A stretch of 18,819 nucleotides of DNA, taken from the NCBI GenBank assembly GCA_002691885.1, contig NZJB01000110.1, forward strand, positions 1-18,819, written 5' to 3'. This document shows positions 14,749-18,819 of the stretch, one piece after another. Source of the stretch: Gammaproteobacteria bacterium (GTDB taxonomy: Bacteria; Pseudomonadota; Gammaproteobacteria; Pseudomonadales; Pseudohongiellaceae). The translations under genes and the position numbers were made by a program. Every line of letters starts with the position of its first letter. Position 1 is the stretch's first letter. The notes below the pieces were generated by a model that did not search any database, was not told the DNA's origin, and was given only the letters and a program-made list of their open reading frames with translations.

Positions 14749-15711
14749 TTACAAGCTGATGCGCTCTCTGGCTGCAGCGTATTCCGATTTGAGGCGGCCC
14801 ACTAGAGCGCTGGTAGGCAACACTTCTTTGATGGCGTTGATACCCTGTCCTGAGCCCCAAATGTCTTTCCAGGCCTTCTTCTTGGCACTGCCGCCGGAAC
14901 CGAAGTTCATGTTAGAGGGGTCGCTCTGTGGTAAATCATCAGGGTCTAGCCCTGCCGCTTCGATGGATGGCCGCAGATAATTGCCATGCACACCGGTGAA
15001 TAGATTGGTATAGACTATATTGCTCGACGCATTGTCTACTATTCCCTGTTTGTAGCCCTCCACTGCATTGGCCTCCTCGGTGGCGATAAAAGCGGAACCA
15101 AGGTAGGCAAGATCTGCGCCCATCGCTTGCGCAGCTAATACGGCATCACCAGTTCCGATGGCACCGGAAAGCAGTATTGGCCCATCGAACCATTCCCTAA
15201 CCTCTTGTATGAACGCCATAGGTGACAAGGTGCCGGCGTGCCCTCCGGCTCCTGCGGCAACACAGATCAGACCATCGGCGCCTTTTTCAATCGCTTTTTT
15301 GGCAAATCGGTTGTTAATAACATCATGTAGGCAGATGCCGCCGTAAGAGTGTATGGCATCGAACACTTCCGGTCTCGCACCAAGGGATGTAATGACCACT
15401 GGTACTTCGTGCTTAACACACATGTCCACGTCATGCATCAGCCGATCGTTAGAGCCGTGAACAATCTGATTCACGGCGAACGGTGCAGAGGGTAAATCGG
15501 GATTGGCGGCATCATGCTCGGCCAATTCTGTCTTTATGCGTGTGAGCCATTTGTCGAGTTCTTCCGCAGGCCGCGCATTCAGGGCGGGAAACGAGCCCAC
15601 TACCCCAGCCTTGCACTGAGCAATCACCAGATCAGGGTTGGATATGATAAAAAGCGGGGCGCCGACGACTGGGACTGACAGCCGGCCCTGCATGCATTCT
15701 GGAATTGCCAT
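14749..15711 (-). CDS. Nitronate monooxygenase (2-nitropropane dioxygenase family)
   Basis: This 320-residue FMN-dependent TIM-barrel enzyme oxidises alkyl nitronates such as propionate 3-nitronate to aldehydes or keto acids plus nitrite. It is cytoplasmic. Markers are [17 protein letters not shown] (13-29), [20 protein letters not shown], the FMN-phosphate and active-site loop GAGGHAG (154-160, His158 the likely catalytic base), [21 protein letters not shown] and [12 protein letters not shown] chose ATG 15711, with AGGGA 11 bases upstream. A TTG at 15744 would add 11 residues without family support. It is first in a two-gene operon with the YaiI gene. A perfect dyad in its leader (15755-15767) may be an operator. 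Confidence 0.92.
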   Translation of the reverse strand: MAIPECMQGRLSVPVVGAPLFIISNPDLVIAQCKAGVVGSFPALNARPAEELDKWLTRIKTELAEHDAANPDLPSAPFAVNQIVHGSNDRLMHDVDMCVKHEVPVVITSLGARPEVFDAIHSYGGICLHDVINNRFAKKAIEKGADGLICVAAGAGGHAGTLSPMAFIQEVREWFDGPILLSGAIGTGDAVLAAQAMGADLAYLGSAFIATEEANAVEGYKQGIVDNASSNIVYTNLFTGVHGNYLRPSIEAAGLDPDDLPQSDPSNMNFGSGGSAKKKAWKDIWGSGQGINAIKEVLPTSALVGRLKSEYAAARERISL

Positions 15712-15754
15712 AGAAAATCGTTTCCCTGAGAGTTTGCCGTTCAATTCTTCGAAC

Positions 15755-15767
15755 CGTTAGCGTAACG
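15755..15767. promoter_or_regulatory. Inverted repeat in the nitronate monooxygenase / SDR intergenic region
   Basis: CGTTA (15755-15759) and TAACG (15763-15767) form a perfect 5-base dyad around GCG, 44 bases upstream of the nitronate monooxygenase start. It could be a regulator-binding half-site pair. It is short enough to be chance. Confidence 0.25.
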
Positions 15768-15821
15768 ATTCTCCGCGAAATAACAAGCCGGATCTGAGCC
15801 CCTGCTGAGGAAGGCCTTGCG

Positions 15822-15904
15822 ATGATCCGCTTCAGCCAGCATGCGGCGTCACACTGTGCCCAGCCATAATTCTTACGGCAGCCCGTAGGCAAGCCTGGGT
15901 TTTT
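15822..15904 (+). promoter_or_regulatory. Possible leader peptide and attenuator-like hairpin upstream of the SDR gene
   Basis: A 15-codon frame (15822-15869) has a strong GAGGAAGG ribosome-binding site seven bases upstream. Thirteen bases after its stop, CCC (15882-15884) plus AGG (15887-15889) pair with CCT plus GGG (15894-15899) around a CAAG loop with a GT bulge, followed by TTTTT (15900-15904). The SDR gene starts 75 bases later. No plus-strand gene upstream needs a terminator, so transcription attenuation is a possible reading. The peptide has no run of a single amino acid. Confidence 0.25.
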
Positions 15905-15978
15905 CCGCTAATTTTGTGATGCGCGGTGAATCGTAAATCAATGTCATAGGAAATGAAGACTTCCGCTGTGAGGAATGA

Positions 15979-16743
15979 ATGATGCAACCAGTTTGTCTTA
16001 TTATCGGCGCCGGCGCCGGGATTGGCGGCCATGTGGCCAAGCGTTTTGCTCGAGGCGGATACCACGCGGCGCTGTGCCGCCGGACCGGACAAGAAGGCCT
16101 TGATCAGTTGACTGCAGAAATTAAGGCTGAGGGAGGGTCGGCCAGCGGTTATCTGCTGAATGCGGTTGAACCCGAGACGCTTGAGAACCAGGTCCGGCTC
16201 GTTGAGCATGAGTTGGGTCCGATCGAAGTGCTTATCTACAACCTCGGCGCTCAGATTGGTGATCGGCGTCTCGAGGAGACGCCCGAAAAGGTCTTCGAGT
16301 TGGGATGGCGGATGGGGGTCCTGGGTCTTTTCCGGGTTGCGCAGGTGCTCTGTCCCTTGATGCAGCAGCGAGGAAAAGGAACGCTGCTGGTCACGTCTTC
16401 AACTGCCGCTGTACGGGGTAATGCCGGTCAGCATTCTCACGCCGCAGCCATGGGCGGTCGAAGAATGCTTTGTCAGTCCCTGAATGCGCAGTATAGTCCT
16501 GAGAATATCCATGTCTCCCACATCATAATTGATGGTCCTGTTGATGCGCCTGATACGCTCGGCAAGATGATGGGGGCTGAGGCCTTTCAAAAGATGCGCG
16601 AGACGCAAGGTGCTAAGGACGGTCTGCTAAAACCTGAGGAAGTGGCAGAAACTTACTGGCACTTGTCTCAACAACACCGCTCTGCGTGGACTCATGAATT
16701 GGATCTTCGACCTTTTTCTTGCATGCCTTGGTGGAATCATTAG
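15979..16743 (+). CDS. SDR-fold protein lacking the catalytic Tyr and Lys
   Basis: This 254-residue cytoplasmic Rossmann protein belongs to the short-chain dehydrogenase/reductase superfamily. The nucleotide loop GAGAGIGG (10-17) is intact, as are the VLIYNLGA strand (84-91), the SS pair (140-141) and the IHVSHIIIDGPVDAP segment (177-191), typical of a subfamily with IHVxHVVIDG. In that subfamily the active-site line normally reads a Tyr or Phe, three residues, then Lys. Here the aligned positions are His154 and Met158 (QHSHAAAMGGRR). It therefore probably binds NAD(P) but cannot use the standard SDR mechanism. Two adjacent ATG codons are possible; AGGA (15971) favours the second at 15982. 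It is followed 46 bases later by a DedA gene. Confidence 0.88.
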   Translation: MMQPVCLIIGAGAGIGGHVAKRFARGGYHAALCRRTGQEGLDQLTAEIKAEGGSASGYLLNAVEPETLENQVRLVEHELGPIEVLIYNLGAQIGDRRLEETPEKVFELGWRMGVLGLFRVAQVLCPLMQQRGKGTLLVTSSTAAVRGNAGQHSHAAAMGGRRMLCQSLNAQYSPENIHVSHIIIDGPVDAPDTLGKMMGAEAFQKMRETQGAKDGLLKPEEVAETYWHLSQQHRSAWTHELDLRPFSCMPWWNH

Positions 16744-16789
16744 TTGGAAGTGGTGCGCTCGAAGAATCGACCGGAAAACGTGAGTCCTA

Positions 16790-17362
16790 ATGAGCCCTCC
16801 GAAAATCCTGCGGCTTAGGGCAAGCTGTCATCACCGCAGTGAGAGGCGATTGGCGATCGAGACGTATTTCATAAGCCTGCTTGAGGCGAACCAGAGCGGC
16901 GCTGTCCTGCTTGTGCCCTTGCTGGCCTTTGCGGAAGCCTGTCTTGGTATTGGTCTGTTTATCTCTGGCGCGTTTCTGGTAATTGTGTCTTCAATCCTGT
17001 TTTTTACTGAGCTAGCATCACTTCCTTTTATCTGTGCCCTGGCCACGCTGGGGGCTACTGCTGGAGATCATTTCGGGTTTTATGTGGGTTATTTTCTGGG
17101 TCCCCATTTGACTCGATCTAGGTTCGCAGCGCGGCACCATGCAGCGATAGCCAGGGCCAACGAAATGATTACCAAATATGGCCCACTGACTATCTTCATT
17201 GGTCGATTTGTGCCTGCCATTCGCAGCGTGCTGCCTGCGATGATCGGAGTCAGCGGTTTCAGTCGGCAAGTCTATTCTCTGCTTGATGTGTTGGCCTGCT
17301 GTCTGTGGGCCGTGGCACTTGGTGCGATCGTATATTTTATCGGGGATGCCTTCCAGGTCTGA
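16790..17362 (+). CDS. DedA-family membrane protein
   Basis: This 190-residue inner-membrane protein belongs to the DedA/SNARE-associated (VTT) family, linked to lipid flipping and proton-motive-force-dependent homeostasis. Hydrophobic segments lie at about 38-72, 78-104, 131-155 and 160-186. The family acidic residues are Glu49 (AFAEACLG) and Asp93 (GDHFGFYVG); the arginines are Arg139 and Arg145 in FIGRFVPAIRSVLPAMIGVSGF. The first 22 residues (basic, non-hydrophobic) are unlike the family, so the true start may be TTG at codon 21, with GAGAGG close upstream. It is 46 bases after the SDR gene and likely on the same transcript. Confidence 0.88.
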   Translation: MSPPKILRLRASCHHRSERRLAIETYFISLLEANQSGAVLLVPLLAFAEACLGIGLFISGAFLVIVSSILFFTELASLPFICALATLGATAGDHFGFYVGYFLGPHLTRSRFAARHHAAIARANEMITKYGPLTIFIGRFVPAIRSVLPAMIGVSGFSRQVYSLLDVLACCLWAVALGAIVYFIGDAFQV

Positions 17363-17382
17363 GGCTCGGGCCGCTTTGTTCT

Positions 17383-17405
17383 TTTGCCTGTTCATCACAG
17401 GCAAA
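17383..17405. other. Perfect 9-bp stem-loop after the DedA gene
   Basis: TTTGCCTGT (17383-17391) pairs fully with ACAGGCAAA (17397-17405) around TCATC, 20 bases after the DedA stop. No T-run follows on either strand, so it looks like an mRNA 3'-end stabilising stem or a DNA dyad rather than a terminator. Confidence 0.45.
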
Positions 17406-17473
17406 CTGAAAGCACGTTTGACCGGCCGACTATACATGTCCCAATAGACTTTCGTCAGGCGGAACGCTACGCT

Positions 17474-17501
17474 AAGCGGCTGAGTTTCTCAGGCTTTTGT
17501 T
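17474..17501 (+). terminator. Possible rho-independent terminator after DedA
   Basis: AAGC and CTGAG (17474-17477, 17480-17484, with a GG bulge) pair with CTCAG and GCTT (17488-17496) around TTT, leading into TTTTGTT. It would end the SDR-DedA transcript. Its position argues against starting the next gene at TTG 17497. Confidence 0.45.
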
Positions 17502-17520
17502 GAGCATGATGGGGATGATC

Positions 17521-17823
17521 GTGAGGGAGAGAAACAAGCAGCGGGCCGAATCGGCAGTGTGCGTTCTGGTAGGGCTATTGTCTTTCGCGAATGGTCAGTC
17601 CATGAGTCTGACTCACTGTTTTGGTGATTGCCCGCGCAAGGTAGTCGCGGACTCTTCCGAAGAGGCCGCATTTGTTTTTCCGGAGCAGCTTGGGCATGAC
17701 GCGACTGTCTGCGACTATGAGGCTATGCTGGCTGATGTGGAACGCATGGCGGGTCTTTCTCTGCTGTCTGACCGTTCAGTAACAAGATCTGACTGGCTGC
17801 TGGGAGAGTTCGGGTGTTCCTGA
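17521..17823 (+). CDS. Small secreted protein of unknown function (100 aa)
   Basis: From GTG 17521, with GGGG six bases upstream, the product is 100 residues. It has a convincing Sec signal peptide: basic start (RERNKQR), hydrophobic core (AVCVLVGLLSFA) and likely cleavage at ANG/QS. ATG codons at 17506, 17509 and 17515 are alternatives. The mature part has four cysteines: HCFGDC near the start, one in TVCDY, and the penultimate residue. That suggests two disulfides. The start (cysteine motif after the signal) and the end (DVERMAGLSLLSD) faintly recall the two ends of secreted DNA/RNA non-specific endonucleases, whose catalytic Asp-Arg-Gly-His core is absent. I do not assign a function. Confidence 0.55.
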   Translation: MRERNKQRAESAVCVLVGLLSFANGQSMSLTHCFGDCPRKVVADSSEEAAFVFPEQLGHDATVCDYEAMLADVERMAGLSLLSDRSVTRSDWLLGEFGCS

Positions 17824-17983
17824 CTGTAACCGGAGAGACCGTCTGTAGATGCAGTATTTTGCTGACATGGACTCCTACCCCGTGAGTCGATATTCTAAAT
17901 GTTTTGTTCAGTAAACGAGCGGTTCCATATTTCTCAGCACGGGTTGTTTGCTGTACCTGTGCCAATCCAGAGGGTGTCCAGAA
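17824..17983 (+). promoter_or_regulatory. Leader region of the Gfo/Idh/MocA gene
   Basis: These 160 bases contain no gene. A weak promoter-like pair, TTGTTC and CATATT with a 16-base spacer, lies in the AT-richer stretch around 17903-17931. GAGGG, about nine bases before the ATG at 17984, is a good ribosome-binding site. Confidence 0.3.
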
Positions 17984-18819
17984 ATGAAAAAGCAATCTAC
18001 CCGGCCTGAGCTGCCTAAGTCCGAAACCCGAAGAGGTTTCATAAAACGTGCCGGCGCGGCGACGGCATTTATGATTGTGCCGAGAGCCGTACTCGGAGGG
18101 GAGAACTATATTGCACCCAGTGACCGCTTGAATATTGCGGCTGTCGGCGCGGCCGGAAAGGGCAGTTCGGACATTCAAAGTGTGGCCCATGAAAATATCT
18201 ATGCGATTTGCGATATCGATGATCGCCGGCTCGCGGACACGTTGCAGCAGGATTTTGCAGCCCCGTTTCGGGATAAAACAAAAACCTATCGGGATTATCG
18301 TGAGATGCTCGACAGTGAGCCTGAAATTGACGCAGTCCTTATCAGTACGCCTGACCACATGCATGCACCCATTGCGATGCATGCGATCGGTATGGGAAAA
18401 CATGTCTATGTTCAAAAGCCACTCTGTCATACCGTCAATGAGTGTCGCATGCTGGCAAGGGCCGCTGAGGCAAATAATGTCATTACCCAAATGGGCAATC
18501 AGGGGCATGCAGGCGAAGGGGCTCGACTGATCAACGAGTGGGTAGCCTCCGAAGCGCTGGGTGACATCAGGGAAGTACACTGCTGGACCAACCGGCCAGT
18601 CTGGCCTCAAGGGATCGGTCGTCCAGAGGGTGAAACACCTATCCCTGACTCTCTGGGTTGGGATCTCTGGCTGGGAGCCGCATCTCATCGACCTTACGTA
18701 GAGCGTGCTTATCATCCATTTAACTGGCGCGGCTGGCTGGACTTTGGTACGGGGGTCGTAGGGGATATGGGCGCTCATATTATTGATCATCCATACTGGG
18801 CATTGAATCTGGGTCTTCC
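17984..18819 (+). CDS. Tat-exported Gfo/Idh/MocA-family oxidoreductase (3' end beyond window)
   Basis: The frame from ATG 17984 stays open for 278 codons to the window edge, so the C-terminus is missing (about 430-450 residues would be usual). A twin-arginine signal [15 protein letters not shown] (15-29) is followed by a cleavage-like ARAVLGG-type region. The dinucleotide-binding segment is [16 protein letters not shown] (49-64); then come [15 protein letters not shown] (121-135) and the family's Lys-Pro motif as [10 protein letters not shown] (141-150). The [27 protein letters not shown] and [20 protein letters not shown] segments identify the exported subgroup common in Planctomycetes, Bacteroidetes and some proteobacteria. 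That subgroup is thought to oxidise or isomerise sugars or glycosides with tightly bound NAD(P). Substrate unknown. Confidence 0.93.
   Translation, partial: MKKQSTRPELPKSETRRGFIKRAGAATAFMIVPRAVLGGENYIAPSDRLNIAAVGAAGKGSSDIQSVAHENIYAICDIDDRRLADTLQQDFAAPFRDKTKTYRDYREMLDSEPEIDAVLISTPDHMHAPIAMHAIGMGKHVYVQKPLCHTVNECRMLARAAEANNVITQMGNQGHAGEGARLINEWVASEALGDIREVHCWTNRPVWPQGIGRPEGETPIPDSLGWDLWLGAASHRPYVERAYHPFNWRGWLDFGTGVVGDMGAHIIDHPYWALNLGL

Noticed and set aside
14732..14860. Longer start for the YaiI gene
   Set aside because: The extra 43 residues overlap the nitronate monooxygenase end and precede the universal family start [11 protein letters not shown].
15832..16209. A 125-codon minus-strand frame in the NMO/SDR gap
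   Set aside because: Most of it is antisense to the SDR nucleotide-binding region; no domain or good start signal is visible.
17723..18790. A 355-codon open frame on the minus strand
   Set aside because: It lies opposite the clear Gfo/Idh/MocA gene and the end of the small secreted gene, has no recognisable domain or signal, and its residues are the mirror of the plus-strand codons.
1..18819. Mobile element, integron, phage or CRISPR array
   Set aside because: No transposase, integrase, terminal inverted repeats, target duplications or spaced direct repeats were seen; composition is even.

Overview
The window is chromosomal DNA of a Gram-negative, respiratory, probably marine or soil proteobacterium. 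I infer a gammaproteobacterium, but sequence alone does not settle it. The signs are many Sec, Tat and lipoprotein signal peptides, c-type haem motifs, a PQQ dehydrogenase, dense short-gap operons and even, moderately GC-rich composition. I saw no tRNA, rRNA, CRISPR array, transposase or integrase. Almost all genes encode exported proteins with redox or hydrolytic roles.

Layout. (1) 1-564: a doubtful 50-codon minus-strand ORF, then a leader region. (2) 565-3783, plus strand: a periplasmic PQQ-dependent dehydrogenase, a periplasmic YceI protein and a YceI-like lipoprotein, closed by a clear intrinsic terminator (3798-3831). (3) 3981-4550, plus: a stand-alone exported FMN-binding domain resembling the N-terminal part of NosR. 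(4) 7044-4620, minus: an exported creatininase-family protein with altered metal ligands, then an exported serine carboxypeptidase (S10). (5) 7327-14278, plus: a membrane-anchored tri-haem cytochrome c; a haem-containing lipoprotein with the planctomycete-type DUF1595/DUF1592/DUF1588/DUF1585 set; a Tat-exported DUF1552 protein; a three-repeat 'secreted repeat' (Lipoprotein_15-like) protein; and an unrecognised exported protein with a calcium-loop-like motif. The last four are tightly spaced or overlapping. (6) 15711-14282, minus: nitronate monooxygenase then a YaiI/DUF188 protein, ending 3 bp from the previous operon. (7) 15979-17362, plus: an SDR-fold protein without its catalytic Tyr and Lys, then a DedA-family membrane protein, followed by hairpins. 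(8) 17521-17823: a small secreted Cys-containing protein. (9) 17984 to the window end: a Tat-exported Gfo/Idh/MocA oxidoreductase, cut by the window edge.

How they may work together. The PQQ enzyme has no haem or cysteine of its own and would pass electrons to quinone or a soluble carrier; its two YceI partners could carry a quinone or other isoprenoid lipid. The second redox block (tri-haem cytochrome plus PSD-type haem lipoprotein plus DUF1552 plus secreted-repeat protein) looks like a dedicated envelope electron-transfer or oxidation module of unknown substrate. It is the best candidate here for an undescribed system.
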